This document shows positions 18,181-27,543 of a stretch of DNA of 64,000 bases, piece after piece. Source of the stretch: Nitrospira sp. (GTDB taxonomy: Bacteria; Nitrospirota; Nitrospiria; Nitrospirales; Nitrospiraceae); NCBI GenBank assembly GCA_024760525.1, contig CP060499.1, positions 1,488,001 through 1,552,000 of the forward strand. Reading direction: 5' to 3'. Position 1 is the first letter of the stretch. The number at the start of each line of letters is the position of its first letter. The notes beneath the pieces are model-generated. The model made no database searches, was not told where the DNA came from, and saw only the letters and a list, made by a program, of their open reading frames with translations. The translations under genes were made by a program, and so were the position numbers.

Positions 18181-18624
18181 CCCGTCATACTGGTCGTCCC
18201 ACGAGAGCCTCTCCGTTAGATCTTTGCGCCATTTTTCCCATCGGCAAAGTGTTCCATTGTACTACCCAAGTAAATGTCATGAATTGATCAATTGACGAAA
18301 AGGATTCTACCCCCGGAGAATCCGTGATAGCCTCGCCGATACAATCTCACCATACCCGACGGTTCGTATGCCTAACGGGAGAGTCGTTTGATAAACAGCG
18401 GTCGGCAGCATGCTTCGTCATCCGAATTAGGGGAAGGCCCGATCAAGATCTAGGGGAAAGCTCGGTCTGTATTAGGGAAAATCCTGAATGGAAGCCTGAT
18501 TGGCCGGGTACTATGAGAAAAAAATCTTGCTATATTTTGACGACTTAGGCATACTCGCCGCCGACTTTCTTGTTCAGCTGGAGTGGGCACCTGGTACATA
18601 TTACTCACAAGGGAGGGCAACAGT
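18181..18624. other. Long leader/promoter region of the porin gene
   Basis: 444 bases without a supported gene between the peroxiredoxin terminator and the porin start. The second half is AT-rich (for example around 18520-18545), as expected for a strong promoter and leader of an abundant outer-membrane protein. No specific operator was identified. Confidence 0.35.
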
Positions 18625-19914
18625 ATGAAGGGACATTTTAAAAGGCGGTGGTCAAGATTTGCAGTTGCTGGCGCCGTTATGGCCCTGGTGGCTGGAATGG
18701 GATCCACGCTCCCCAGTGCCTATGCTGGTGGCACAATCAAGGCCGACGACGACAAGTGGATTTCCGTCGGTATGGGTATCCGCACCAGTTTCAACTCTAT
18801 AGAGGGGGCTGCAGGGGGCCATTACAGCAACGACTTCAAAGTGGACAATGCTCGTATCTACATCAACGGGCAGATCCACAAGTACGTCAAGTTTACGTTC
18901 AACACGGAATGTTTCAACTGTAACGTCGGTGGTGGCGGCAATCATTTTGGCGGCAACTCCAACATTGGATTGCTCGATGCCATCGGGAAATTCGAGTTCA
19001 ACGAGCTGATCAACCTCTGGGTCGGACGCACCTTGGTACCGAACGAGCGCGGTGAGTTGAACGGTCCGTTCTACCACGCGACCTACGATGGTTTCCGCAC
19101 ACCGTTTAACCCGGCTGATTTCAGCGGAAACTTCCCAGGTGGTCCCAATGGCGGGACCGGTGGGCAGTCTGGTCTCTATGGTCGTGACAACGGCGCCGTC
19201 TTCTTCGGAAAGATCCATCCATTCGGCACTCACCTATTGTACGTCGCATCCGTCTTCACGGGTACGCGCGGTGGTCCGAACCCCACCGGCAGCTTGTTGT
19301 ACGCTGGACGTCTGCAGTGGAACCTGTTGAATGACGAAGACAACCCCGGCTACTACACGAGTGGTACCTATTACGGAACCGCGGGAGACATCCTCGCGCT
19401 TTCAGGAAACGTGTTACATCAAAAGGATGGTGCGGGGAATCCGGTCACCGGCAACATCTCGGATTTTACCTCCCTCTCCGTCGATGTGTTGTTTGAGAAG
19501 CTGCTGCCGAACAACCTGGGTGTGTTCACGTTCAACGGTGAGTTCAAGCGCTACTTTGCGAATTATGGTGTTGGGGCCTTCGAACCCGGCGCTGGCGCGT
19601 TCGGAAACTGTTTTTGTATATTCAACGGCCATTCCTGGACGGTGTATGGCTTGTACTTGATCCCGCATCAGGTCGGCATCGGACGATTCCAACCCTATGT
19701 GCGGTTTACCAGTGTTGACCCACTCTACGCCAACCTGCGGCAGGAATGGGAAACCGGGGTTAACTATATCATTTCCGGCCACAATGCCCGTGTCTCGGCC
19801 TTCTACCGGTACGGGGATTTCAACGGAAGCGTGGGAGGGTTCTCCTTCATCGCTCCGGAACAAGCAGTGCAGAAGGCTGATTCGTTCCACGTAGCCTTAC
19901 AGTTGCAATACTAA
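18625..19914 (+). CDS. Outer-membrane porin, O/P-like beta barrel
   Basis: 429 residues from the ATG at 18625 (GGGAGG seven bases ahead). A signal peptide (MKGHFKRRWSRFAVAGAVMA, cleavage near SAYAG) is followed by a barrel with alternating aromatic strands: FKVDNARIYINGQIHKYVKF, NLWVGRTLVPNERGELNGPF, YHATYDGFRTPF. It ends in a C-terminal strand SFHVALQLQY with the terminal aromatic residue needed for outer-membrane insertion. The layout resembles phosphate-selective porins and the abundant porins of Nitrospira. It should allow diffusion of small anions or solutes. Strong ribosome site, long leader and terminator suggest high, monocistronic expression. The exact substrate is unknown. Confidence 0.88.
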   Translation: MKGHFKRRWSRFAVAGAVMALVAGMGSTLPSAYAGGTIKADDDKWISVGMGIRTSFNSIEGAAGGHYSNDFKVDNARIYINGQIHKYVKFTFNTECFNCNVGGGGNHFGGNSNIGLLDAIGKFEFNELINLWVGRTLVPNERGELNGPFYHATYDGFRTPFNPADFSGNFPGGPNGGTGGQSGLYGRDNGAVFFGKIHPFGTHLLYVASVFTGTRGGPNPTGSLLYAGRLQWNLLNDEDNPGYYTSGTYYGTAGDILALSGNVLHQKDGAGNPVTGNISDFTSLSVDVLFEKLLPNNLGVFTFNGEFKRYFANYGVGAFEPGAGAFGNCFCIFNGHSWTVYGLYLIPHQVGIGRFQPYVRFTSVDPLYANLRQEWETGVNYIISGHNARVSAFYRYGDFNGSVGGFSFIAPEQAVQKADSFHVALQLQY

Positions 19915-19951
19915 GCTGCTCGCGTGAACTAGAAAGTCTGTTTCTCAAAGG

Positions 19952-19991
19952 AGAGCCGGAACCCACAGCGTGGGTTCCGGCTCTTCCTTTA
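19952..19991 (+). terminator. Intrinsic terminator after porin
   Basis: A 14-bp GC-rich stem (about 19952-19965 with 19971-19984) around a short loop, followed by TCCTTTAT, about 40 bp after the porin stop. Confidence 0.85.
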
Positions 19992-20077
19992 TGTCTTCCT
20001 GCCGCAGGTGTCTCCTGCCGACATACGGAAGCCACACTTGGCAGTCTGAGTCGATCGAAAAGATGAAGCGGATGAAG

Positions 20078-22252
20078 CTAGACAAGCACTAGGCCGGCAG
20101 CGCGGATCTTTTTCCACGAAGAGGTGGTCAGAAAGCCGTTCAGCTCCGATGACACTCCAGGAAACAGGCGGAATGCTTCTCGTATGTGCGGATAGGCAGG
20201 AGACGGAAGTTGCGGCGTGGCCTCTCTAGTCAGTTGCTCCAGCCATCGGGCTTGCGCTTCTGGAAGGATGAGCACCTGATCTGTCTGAGGCCCGGGGAGA
20301 ATGAGTCGTGATTTGTTTCCGGCCGAGGCACAGGTCACCGGTCCGCCCAGCCACACGAATCGCCGTTCTGCAGATGAACTGTCGTCGGTTCTCCGGGTTT
20401 TGAGCAGACGGTACAGCCACGTGGACGGCACATGGGGGCGGGGAACGTCGCAATCGAACCATTGGCGGACATCGAGATCGAGTCCTCGCCGTTCGAGATA
20501 GTTCAAAAGTGATCGCCGGAGTCCTTCGCCGAGCCAAGCCGGGGCTTCTCCACGACGATCGTCATGCAGAAGATCATTCTCGGCAAAGCCCTGAAACTCA
20601 GGTCCTAGAATACGGAGGCCATGCCCTGAAGGATTCAGGCCGACCGGACTGTGAGCCGTGACGGTGAAGCGGTGCCAAAAGGCGGATTGAAGGAGGTCGG
20701 CGGCCACAAGTTGACGGACACGCTCGAGCGAATCGACCGTCTCCTGAATCGTCTCCGACGGGCACCCATACATGAGGTACGCATGGATCAAGATCCCGGC
20801 CTCTTTAAATCCGGCGGCAACCAATGCGGTCTGATCGACAGTGATACCCTTCTTCATATTGTCCAATAAACGGTCTGAAGCAGCTTCGAGCCCTGCCGTC
20901 ACGGCGATACAGCCGGAGGCGGAAAGGAGCCGGCAAAGGTCCGGTGAAAAGGCGGTCTCAAAGCGGATATTGCCCCACCAGGTGATGTTGATCCGCCGCT
21001 CCAGGAGTGCGAGCGCCAACGCTTTCAAAGCAGCCGGCGGCGCCGCCTCGTCAACGAAATGAAACCCTCTCCGGCCCGTCTCTGCGAGGAGTTGTTCAAT
21101 CTGCTGCACGAGGCGATCAGTCGGCGTCATCTCGTACCGGCTGATATAGTTGAGGCCCACATCGCAGAAGGTGCATTGTTTCCAGTAGCACCCGTGTGCC
21201 ACGGTCAATTTATTCCAGTGGCCCTCCGACCAGAGACGATGCATCGGATTGGTACTGTCGAGTATGGTCAGGTAACGATCGAGCGCCAAGCCGCGATAGG
21301 TCGGACAGCCGATGTCATTCATCGTGAAGTCGGTCGACGAGGGGTCGTCGGCATAGATCACACGACCTGCTTCGCGATACATGGTGCGGCACAAGGATCG
21401 GCGGGAGCGGAGGCCGGAGAGATGTTCGATCAACGAGAGGATCGGCCGTTCACCGTTGTCGAGCGTGATGAAGTCGACATAATCAAACACTCGAGGGTCA
21501 GCCACTCGGCGTAATTCTGTGTTCACATAGCCTCCGCCGATGGCTACCGGCAGATCGGGATGGCGTTGCTTGATCGCTTTGGCGATAAGGAATGCGCCAT
21601 AGAGATTACCGGGAAACGGGACAGAAAGACCGATCAGCGATGGCCGGACCCGCTCGAAGTGTTGCCAGAACGACATCAACAACCATTCATCGATCACAGT
21701 TGGTGGCTCGGCTAAAGCCGTGACGATTTGATCAAAGGATGAGGCGGAGCGTCCAATGTGTTCAGCATATCGGCTTAACGCAAAATGTGGAGTGATGGTG
21801 GCCTGAACCAAATCAGCGAGGTCTTCAAGAAAGAATGTGGCCCATTGTTTGGCCCTATCAACGACGGATACAGACCGAGGGAATGTCTTACGACCCAGAA
21901 ATCTTGGCCCCTGAGGTAGCACGCCCGGCTGAATCAAACGCAAGGCGGCATCTGGAGTGCATCCCTGCAAGAAGGTGATGACGGGTCCGACCATGGTGAT
22001 GTAGCTGTGCTCCGCCTTCATCATGGCGAGCGCTTCCTTGGGAAGAGAGCCGTCGTAGTGGCGCAGTTGCCTGAAGATACATCGAAGGCCGTCAGGGCTG
22101 AACATGCGTAGTACCATTTCAATGCCCAAGTCAGCTTGGTCAACCTGGATTTTGCGAGACTCAAGAAACCCCGTCAGATAGGCGGTGGATGGGTAGGGGG
22201 TATTGAGCTGAGTCAACGGAGGAATCAGCAATAACACACGAGGGGAAGTCAT
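20078..22252 (-). CDS. B12-binding-type radical SAM protein
   Basis: About 724 residues; the start is ambiguous between ATGs at 22267 and 22252, neither with a clear ribosome site. The N-terminus (RVLLLIPPLTQLNTPYPSTA, DLGIEMVLRMF) and the middle (RPSLIGLSVPFPGNLYGAFL, VAIGGGYVN) resemble the cobalamin-binding half, although no DxHxxG is seen. The catalytic half carries the FeS motif HGCYWKQCTFCDV, in which the first two Cys are four residues apart rather than three. HFVDEAAPP and a TIM-barrel pattern follow. It should cleave SAM for a methylation or rearrangement, substrate unknown. It stands alone and no maturase or substrate gene is adjacent. Confidence 0.82.
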   Translation of the reverse strand: MTSPRVLLLIPPLTQLNTPYPSTAYLTGFLESRKIQVDQADLGIEMVLRMFSPDGLRCIFRQLRHYDGSLPKEALAMMKAEHSYITMVGPVITFLQGCTPDAALRLIQPGVLPQGPRFLGRKTFPRSVSVVDRAKQWATFFLEDLADLVQATITPHFALSRYAEHIGRSASSFDQIVTALAEPPTVIDEWLLMSFWQHFERVRPSLIGLSVPFPGNLYGAFLIAKAIKQRHPDLPVAIGGGYVNTELRRVADPRVFDYVDFITLDNGERPILSLIEHLSGLRSRRSLCRTMYREAGRVIYADDPSSTDFTMNDIGCPTYRGLALDRYLTILDSTNPMHRLWSEGHWNKLTVAHGCYWKQCTFCDVGLNYISRYEMTPTDRLVQQIEQLLAETGRRGFHFVDEAAPPAALKALALALLERRINITWWGNIRFETAFSPDLCRLLSASGCIAVTAGLEAASDRLLDNMKKGITVDQTALVAAGFKEAGILIHAYLMYGCPSETIQETVDSLERVRQLVAADLLQSAFWHRFTVTAHSPVGLNPSGHGLRILGPEFQGFAENDLLHDDRRGEAPAWLGEGLRRSLLNYLERRGLDLDVRQWFDCDVPRPHVPSTWLYRLLKTRRTDDSSSAERRFVWLGGPVTCASAGNKSRLILPGPQTDQVLILPEAQARWLEQLTREATPQLPSPAYPHIREAFRLFPGVSSELNGFLTTSSWKKIRAAGLVLV

Positions 22253-22374
22253 GACCCGACATAGCATAGAGAGAGACTCGAATGCTATGTCCGGCGCGGA
22301 GAGCCGGTTGTCAGCGATGTGCTCGTTTCAGTGTTGAAATCGACGCGCATATGGCGTGCCGATCAGTCGCACTC

Positions 22375-22728
22375 CTACTTTCTTAGATCCAGGATACTGC
22401 CGAGCAGGGCATCTCCCGTTTTGAGTGTATGCAGGTTGGCTTCGAAACTGCGTTGCGCCAAGATTTGTTGCACCGTTTCTTCGCCAAGATCGACATTCGA
22501 AAGCTCGACCATGGTCGGGCTGCTGCCTGTGTCTCGAAGGGCAGTTGGGCCGGCGGAATTGTCCTTCTCAACCACCGGGAGGACACCACCGGTAGGTACT
22601 TCGACAAACTCCGTCTTCGATCTTTTGAAGCCGTCAGTGTTGACGTTCGCAACATTGTGTGCCACGACTTCGATCTGTTTACCGAAAGCCGTCAGGCCTG
22701 ACAGTGCGGTATGGATCGCGGAAATCAT
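22375..22728 (-). CDS. Flagellar basal-body rod-like protein (FlgC/FlgG family)
   Basis: 117 residues. The N-terminus (AIHTALSGLTAFGKQIEVVA, then HNVANVNTDGFKRSKTEF) is the flagellar rod/hook signature. The C-terminus (VELSNVDLGEETVQQILAQR, SFEANLHTLKTGDALLGSIL) is the matching coiled-coil half. Together they form the D0 part of axial proteins, with the D1 insert of FlgG/FlgE missing and a short middle as in FlgC, only slightly shorter. No other flagellar gene is in this window, so it is a lone copy. GGAGG lies six bases before the ATG. A c-di-GMP-I riboswitch lies upstream, so expression probably depends on c-di-GMP. Confidence 0.85.
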   Translation of the reverse strand: MISAIHTALSGLTAFGKQIEVVAHNVANVNTDGFKRSKTEFVEVPTGGVLPVVEKDNSAGPTALRDTGSSPTMVELSNVDLGEETVQQILAQRSFEANLHTLKTGDALLGSILDLRK

Positions 22729-22817
22729 GCGGCACCTCCGATCGGTTGCGACTGCAATTCAGGGGAAGGTACCGGGGGAATGGGAGGGAGATCCAGACTG
22801 GTCAGGTCCTCGATTGT

Positions 22818-22912
22818 GTGGCAGCTAGGCTGACCCTGGAACATGTTCCGTCCCTAGTAAGGTCCCTCGGCTTTGCGTCCCACCCTCTCGGGTGGTTTGC
22901 CTTTTTCACCCT
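22818..22912 (-). promoter_or_regulatory. c-di-GMP-I (GEMM) riboswitch
   Basis: Read on the minus strand, the conserved parts of the GEMM-I aptamer appear in order: GGCAAACC, a stem closed by a GAGA tetraloop (CCACCC-GAGA-GGGTGG), then GGGACGCAAAGCC, and a second helix with the tetraloop-receptor-like TTACTAGG, closed by a short GGCAGCTAGGC element. It lies about 90 bases before the flagellar rod-like gene on the same strand. No obvious terminator is seen between aptamer and ribosome site, so control of translation through the GGAGG at about 22736 is possible. The match rests on motif recognition by eye. Confidence 0.88.
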
Positions 22913-23271
22913 GTCGAAAACTATATCGGCCCTTTTGCCTGATACTTGAGCGAACGACTAGTTGAAGTGTAGCAGAAGCTGGGGTGTACTAACTGAGAGC
23001 GGCCGTCACCAACCAGCAGAATCGAACACTTAGGTTGCAGGTGGGCTGTTCACCCTCAATCGAGAATGGCAACTTACGCGGGACACTTGTGATGCGCAGG
23101 CGCAGACTAGGATCAATAAGGCCGCATCGATCCTGTGATGTCGACAGTGCTTCCGACGAGCCTCCAAACACCGTTGTTCAACGCCGAGCGACGATCTTGT
23201 TGGGCATCTCTTGTCTGTCGTATGTGAATGTCAGAGTAGACTCCGGCGAGCCACTTCTGTAAAGTGGCGCC
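22913..23271. other. Intergenic between riboswitch promoter and DsbA-like gene
   Basis: About 360 bases without a supported gene. It should contain the promoter of the riboswitch transcript (minus) and that of the DsbA-like gene (plus). No clear motif was found. Confidence 0.3.
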
Positions 23272-23838
23272 ATGGTTTCTTCCGACAAATTTGTTCTCTA
23301 TAGCGATTTCAACTGTCCTTTTTGCTACGCCCAGCATGAGCGGCTGCATCAAATGGATTTGCTGCATCGCTGTGAATGGCGCGGAGTGCAACATGCACCG
23401 CATCTGCCGAAATCGATGAAACCTTGGCAAGGTTCGTGGGAGGCTGAACTGCGGCATGAAGTGGCGGTAGTACAACGACTGGCTCCCGGTCTTCCCATCG
23501 CATTGCCGAGCGGTAAACCGAATACTCAGGCCGCGATCGAACAAGCGATCTCGTTGTTAGGACAGGATGTTGCGCGCGGAATGGATTTTCTTCAACGGGC
23601 ATACCGCGCTTTCTGGTGTGAAGGACAAGACATTTCCGATCCAAAGATCCTGGAGCAGTTGGCGGGAGAGCATTTCACTGAAGACGTTGACGGGCACAGT
23701 CGCAGTACCACTCAGAAATGGGAAACGGCATGGCACGCAACGGGCCAGACCGGTGTTCCATTGATCGTTGCTCCGGATGGAGATTTCCTGGTCGGCTATG
23801 TATCGGCAGATCAGGTACGGTCCTTCTTTTCGGGATAG
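23272..23838 (+). CDS. DsbA/FrnE-family thiol oxidoreductase
   Basis: 188 residues of thioredoxin fold with a helical insertion. The N-terminal strand VLYSDFNCPFCYAQ carries the CPFC redox pair, and QTGVPLIVAPDGDFLVGYVS near the end has the cis-Pro (GVPL) that follows the active site in space. No signal peptide is visible, so it acts in the cytoplasm, as FrnE-like members of the DsbA superfamily do. It may reduce or isomerise disulfides, or use glutathione as in 2-hydroxychromene-2-carboxylate isomerase. It is monocistronic with no informative neighbours. Confidence 0.85.
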   Translation: MVSSDKFVLYSDFNCPFCYAQHERLHQMDLLHRCEWRGVQHAPHLPKSMKPWQGSWEAELRHEVAVVQRLAPGLPIALPSGKPNTQAAIEQAISLLGQDVARGMDFLQRAYRAFWCEGQDISDPKILEQLAGEHFTEDVDGHSRSTTQKWETAWHATGQTGVPLIVAPDGDFLVGYVSADQVRSFFSG

Positions 23839-23935
23839 GCCAAGCCGCAATCAACAAAACCGCTCCCCACACGCCAGCCACGTAAGCGCGTTGTGTCATT
23901 GCGCTTGCTTGGTAATGCCTAAACAAGTGCTGCGG

Positions 23936-24838
23936 CTAGCGCAGCCCTTCACGGTCGAGAAACGTCAATTCGGCCACCGCCGATTTATCCAAGTCACCTT
24001 TCCCCAATTCAATCAAGCGACGGTATTGGCTCAGGGTCGCATGGGCGACCGGCAGAGAGAGTCCGGCACGGTGAGCCAGGTCGAGCGCGATGGTCGAATC
24101 TTTTGCGGCATGGGCGGCGGAGAAATAACATTCGTGCGCGCGTTGCTGCATATCTTCTCCGTCGGTTTCCAGCACACGGGAGGCCGCGCCCGTTTGGCCG
24201 AAGACTTCGCGCAGTAGCGTGAGGTCGATTCCAAGCGCCGCTCCCAGTCCCAACCCTTCCGCCAGCGCGGCCGTATTACTGTTCATCACCATGTTGACGA
24301 GTGCTTTCACTTTTGCCGCTTCGCCGGCCTGGCCGATATATCGCAAGGTGGTTCCGAGCGCTTCCAGGATGACCTTCGCCTTGGCAAAGACCTCGGGGTT
24401 GCCGCCGCACATCAGGTACAGTGTGCCTTGTCGAGCTTGGGTGATGCTCCCCGCCATGCACGCTTCCAGGCATGTCCCACCCTGTGCCGTGACCAGCCGT
24501 TCAATATCTCGGTGAACGCCTGGGGAAAGGGTCGCGCAGTTGATGAAGAGCCGGTCTCGGGCTTTCCCAAGAAGGCTGGCTTCGTTGTGCTCAGAGAAGA
24601 TTGAACGCATTGCCGCATCGTCGGAGATGACTGTGATAATGACGGTGGAACTGCCGGCTACCTCAGCCGGAGTTTTCGCAGCATGGATCTTGAGCTCAGC
24701 GGCTAGTGACAAGGCAACCGCTGGTTGTAGGTCGTAGACCGAGGTCAGACGGAAATCACGTTCGTGAAGTCGGCGCGCCATGTTGGCGCCCATGCGGCCT
24801 ATTCCGACGAACCCGATGCCGACTGCTCTGTTCGCCAT
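23936..24838 (-). CDS. NAD(P)-dependent beta-hydroxyacid dehydrogenase
   Basis: 300 residues. The Rossmann motif GFVGIGRMGANMARRL (residues about 8-23) binds NAD(P). CMAGSITQARQGTLYLMCGG is the substrate-binding signature and AGEAAKVKALVNMVMNSN contains the catalytic Lys of the 3-hydroxyisobutyrate dehydrogenase/GLYR1 superfamily. It may reduce succinic semialdehyde or glyoxylate, or oxidise 3-hydroxyisobutyrate or tartronate; the sequence does not decide. GGAAAGGA precedes the ATG. It is full-length, single copy, with no pathway neighbours. Confidence 0.9.
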   Translation of the reverse strand: MANRAVGIGFVGIGRMGANMARRLHERDFRLTSVYDLQPAVALSLAAELKIHAAKTPAEVAGSSTVIITVISDDAAMRSIFSEHNEASLLGKARDRLFINCATLSPGVHRDIERLVTAQGGTCLEACMAGSITQARQGTLYLMCGGNPEVFAKAKVILEALGTTLRYIGQAGEAAKVKALVNMVMNSNTAALAEGLGLGAALGIDLTLLREVFGQTGAASRVLETDGEDMQQRAHECYFSAAHAAKDSTIALDLAHRAGLSLPVAHATLSQYRRLIELGKGDLDKSAVAELTFLDREGLR

Positions 24839-24883
24839 GAGAAAGGTTCCTTTCCGGGGGAGCGTGATCGGCGAGCGCGATTG

Positions 24884-26167
24884 CTAGAGCTGACGATCCT
24901 CTACCGATTCAGGACGAAGTTTGCTCCATCGAAGATTGGTTTTCCCATCAGTCGTCGTAAAGCCATGGTCATGGAGGGCAACGATGCTGACCCGTTGTTG
25001 CTGTTTTTGGACGGGGTGGAGTTGTGGGATGCCGTCTTTGGTCTGTACGGTTCCACGGAGCGTATCCACGATCAGCAAGCCCGTGGCCGCAGAGGGTTTG
25101 ATCGCCCACACGAACGTGGCGGATCCGCCCGCATAGGTGCCGGTTCCTTCCCACGCGCCGACCAAGTCCGGATCGACCGTTTTGAGTTGGAATACCGGCA
25201 CACTGGTCGCTTCTCGCCGCAGTTTCCACAGTTCAGCCGGAATGTGTGGCGGGTCTTGATCGATCGAAAGCCTCGTCCAGGTCGCCTGGACGCTGCCGGT
25301 GCTGGCGAAGGAGTTCGGGGAATTCTTGCGGTAGGTCCCTTTCCATCCAAGACCCTTGAAGGTGTTCGCTCGTTCGAGAGACCACAGCCCTGCTTCGGCG
25401 TTCAAGACACCCTCAAATTGCATCATCGAAGAGAGCGACCATTCCAGGTTCGGCTGGATGATGAGCAGCAGGTCATGTTGAGCCGTACCCTGTGTCACAC
25501 GAGTGCGCCACGTTCCTATCAAGCTTGCGGGATTCAGGGCGGCCGCTTTCTGGGGCCCGACCTGAGTCCCGGAGGGAACAGGATGAGTTTGTGTGAGCGC
25601 GACGGGAGCTGTGAGCGGGATGGGTTCGGCCGTTACTCCGTGATCGGTCGGAGGCGCGGTGGCAGTGGGTGGGAGCGTCGCAGTCAACGTCGCTCCATAG
25701 CGGGTTGCGACGGTCCGGCTCAACACAGTGGCAGATTCACCGAGATGATTCTGTTTGGTCGAGGCGACGATCACCGTCACCAGTGCATCCTTATGCATAA
25801 AAGTCAGGCGGGACAAGGTAGGAGAGGAGTCGATTCTCACCGCTCCGTCACCCAAGCCGGGTATCAGGAGGCTGTCGCGACGTAAGCGCTCTTTATTGAA
25901 CCAAGTCCGCCGGTCCTTGCCGGAGGCTTCATCAAGCTGAACGGTGACGGCATTGCCTTCGTGGCGTTGAGCTTGGAAGAGACAGGTCATCGGTTCGGTA
26001 GAAATTCCATCCCGAACCGGTTCACCGAGGGCTCGTTCCGCATCTGCGACCGTCATCAAGGAACAAGGGTCTGTCTTTGACGCGAACAGACTGCCCGCCT
26101 CACCACACGAAAGAAGGAATGGAAAGAGGAGAAGAAGAGATGTAGGCGGTAGTGCTCGGCGGAACAT
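24884..26167 (-). CDS. Lipoprotein with DUF3558-like N-terminal domain
   Basis: 427 residues. The lipobox LLSC (Cys about residue 21) marks a lipoprotein. The first domain (DPCSLMTVADAERALGEPVR, TCLFQAQRHEGNAVTVQLDE) resembles sensor-like DUF3558 proteins with a disulfide between two Cys. A Pro/Thr-rich linker (about 160-205) leads to two further beta-rich domains that each begin LIGTWRTRVTQG or LVGAWEGTGTYAGG, which look like internal repeats. The role is unknown. It lies 45 bp upstream of the dehydrogenase on the same strand, so they may share a transcript. Confidence 0.7.
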   Translation of the reverse strand: MFRRALPPTSLLLLFPFLLSCGEAGSLFASKTDPCSLMTVADAERALGEPVRDGISTEPMTCLFQAQRHEGNAVTVQLDEASGKDRRTWFNKERLRRDSLLIPGLGDGAVRIDSSPTLSRLTFMHKDALVTVIVASTKQNHLGESATVLSRTVATRYGATLTATLPPTATAPPTDHGVTAEPIPLTAPVALTQTHPVPSGTQVGPQKAAALNPASLIGTWRTRVTQGTAQHDLLLIIQPNLEWSLSSMMQFEGVLNAEAGLWSLERANTFKGLGWKGTYRKNSPNSFASTGSVQATWTRLSIDQDPPHIPAELWKLRREATSVPVFQLKTVDPDLVGAWEGTGTYAGGSATFVWAIKPSAATGLLIVDTLRGTVQTKDGIPQLHPVQKQQQRVSIVALHDHGFTTTDGKTNLRWSKLRPESVEDRQL

Positions 26168-26313
26168 GACAATGTTAACTCGATGATCCGTGGTCGCGGA
26201 TTGTACCGCGAATCAGCCGGGGAGTGCCAGCGGCGATTGACGGGAGGCCGGTCGCTTGCGCTGGCGTGCAGGAAGACCGTTGGTCGAAAGAAAATAGTGA
26301 TAGTCCAGCACAA

Positions 26314-26733
26314 TCAGCCGGCCACGAATTTCAGTGCGACCCCATTGATGCAATAGCGAAGGCCGGTCGGCTTCGGCCCGTCCTTAAACACGTGACCCTG
26401 GTGACCCTCGCATCGGGCGCAATGCACCTCCGTACGGGGGACAAAAAGTTTGAAATCGGTGCGGCTTTCGATGACGCGGGAATCGATCGGCTGCCAGAAG
26501 CTGGGCCAGCCTGTACGGCTGTCGAACTTGTGCTCGGAGGAGAACAGCGGTAAGTCGCAGCCCGCACAATAATAGATTCCGGACTCGTGGTTCTCATGCA
26601 ACGGATTGACAAACGGGCGTTCTGTATCTTCATGCCGTAATACTCGGTAGGCGGCAGACGACAACTGTTTCCTCCATTCTTCATCGGCTTTTGTCACTTT
26701 GACGATTGGAGCGATCTGAATTTTAGGAGGCAT
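26314..26733 (-). CDS. msrB: Peptide-methionine (R)-S-oxide reductase MsrB
   Basis: 139 residues, standard length. It contains the complete MsrB pattern: two zinc Cys pairs (CAGCDLPLF and CARCEGHQGHVF), the substrate loop FDSRTGWPSFWQP, and the catalytic Cys in RYCINGVALKF. It reduces the R-form of methionine sulfoxide in proteins with thioredoxin. GAAGGAG sits at the right distance from the ATG. No signal peptide, so cytoplasmic. The residues after the catalytic Cys read ING instead of the usual INS, a mild variant. Confidence 0.96.
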   Translation of the reverse strand: MPPKIQIAPIVKVTKADEEWRKQLSSAAYRVLRHEDTERPFVNPLHENHESGIYYCAGCDLPLFSSEHKFDSRTGWPSFWQPIDSRVIESRTDFKLFVPRTEVHCARCEGHQGHVFKDGPKPTGLRYCINGVALKFVAG

Positions 26734-26931
26734 AAGAATCTCCTTCTGGCGTCGGATGGGCGACTGCCGATCAGTCGTCCATCGGACACGAATCTTACAT
26801 CGCCATAAGCTGGGTAACCTCTTGGTCCCGTTACTGAAATGGTAAAGTCCAGGAAATGGGAATGCAACTGCGATGGAGAGGGTGTCATGTAACGCGCTGT
26901 CTCAGTCCGGCTTCCACATTGCATCAGTGGT

Positions 26932-27543
26932 TCAGAGATGTTTCCGAAGCAACTTCCACATCTCTGGAAATGAGAGGTTCGGCTCAGTCAGTTCCGGTCG
27001 AGTCAGGTCGATCTGAATGTTGTACAGGTGAGTGTTCGGGTTCTGTGCTTGAATGACGGGGTACCAACATTCGTACCGCAGTTCCCACCGATCACGACAC
27101 GATAGTCGCAAATAGCACCTGCTGAGGGATTTCGCCCGGATCGGCGCTTCCGGACCAAGAACGATCGGGATGGCGTGTTTCCGGTGCCGTGGCCCATCCG
27201 GGTACATGGCCTTGACGGAGAAGTCGCCGTCCCATCCTCTCAGCTGGAGCACGCAATCGAAGGCCGCTCCGCGCCCGGCGTTTTCCAATTCCGGTGTCAA
27301 CGTAATCACATCTCCGGCATTCATCGTCGAGAGGTTGGTCACACGAAGGGCGGGTTGATGTTCTTGAAACTCTTTCCTGGTTTTCGCGATGAATCTGCGG
27401 AGACAGAACATGCCGGCTCCACCGAGGATGAGAAGCACGAATAGGCCGATCAGCACTGACCAATCCACAATGTTCGTGTCCTGTGTGTACAAGCGACGAG
27501 GTCTCAGGAAAAACCTACGTGGAGGAGAACGAGGTGTCAACAC
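26932..27543 (-). CDS. Single-pass membrane protein of unknown function
   Basis: 203 residues with one membrane helix (SVLIGLFVLLILGGAGMFCL, about 29-48) followed by a charged stretch and a beta-rich domain. The domain has LENAGRGAAFDCVLQLRGWD and CYLRLSCRDRWELRYECWYP. The pattern suggests an Ig-like extracytoplasmic domain. The very basic N-terminus (PRSPPRRFFLRPRRL) may mean that the true start is further in. No family is recognised. It is alone between msrB and a gap. Confidence 0.6.
   Translation of the reverse strand: MLTPRSPPRRFFLRPRRLYTQDTNIVDWSVLIGLFVLLILGGAGMFCLRRFIAKTRKEFQEHQPALRVTNLSTMNAGDVITLTPELENAGRGAAFDCVLQLRGWDGDFSVKAMYPDGPRHRKHAIPIVLGPEAPIRAKSLSRCYLRLSCRDRWELRYECWYPVIQAQNPNTHLYNIQIDLTRPELTEPNLSFPEMWKLLRKHL

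Noticed and set aside
24764..25885. 373-codon plus-strand frame
   Set aside because: It lies antisense to the lipoprotein and dehydrogenase genes, which have clear domain signatures; its own product looks random.
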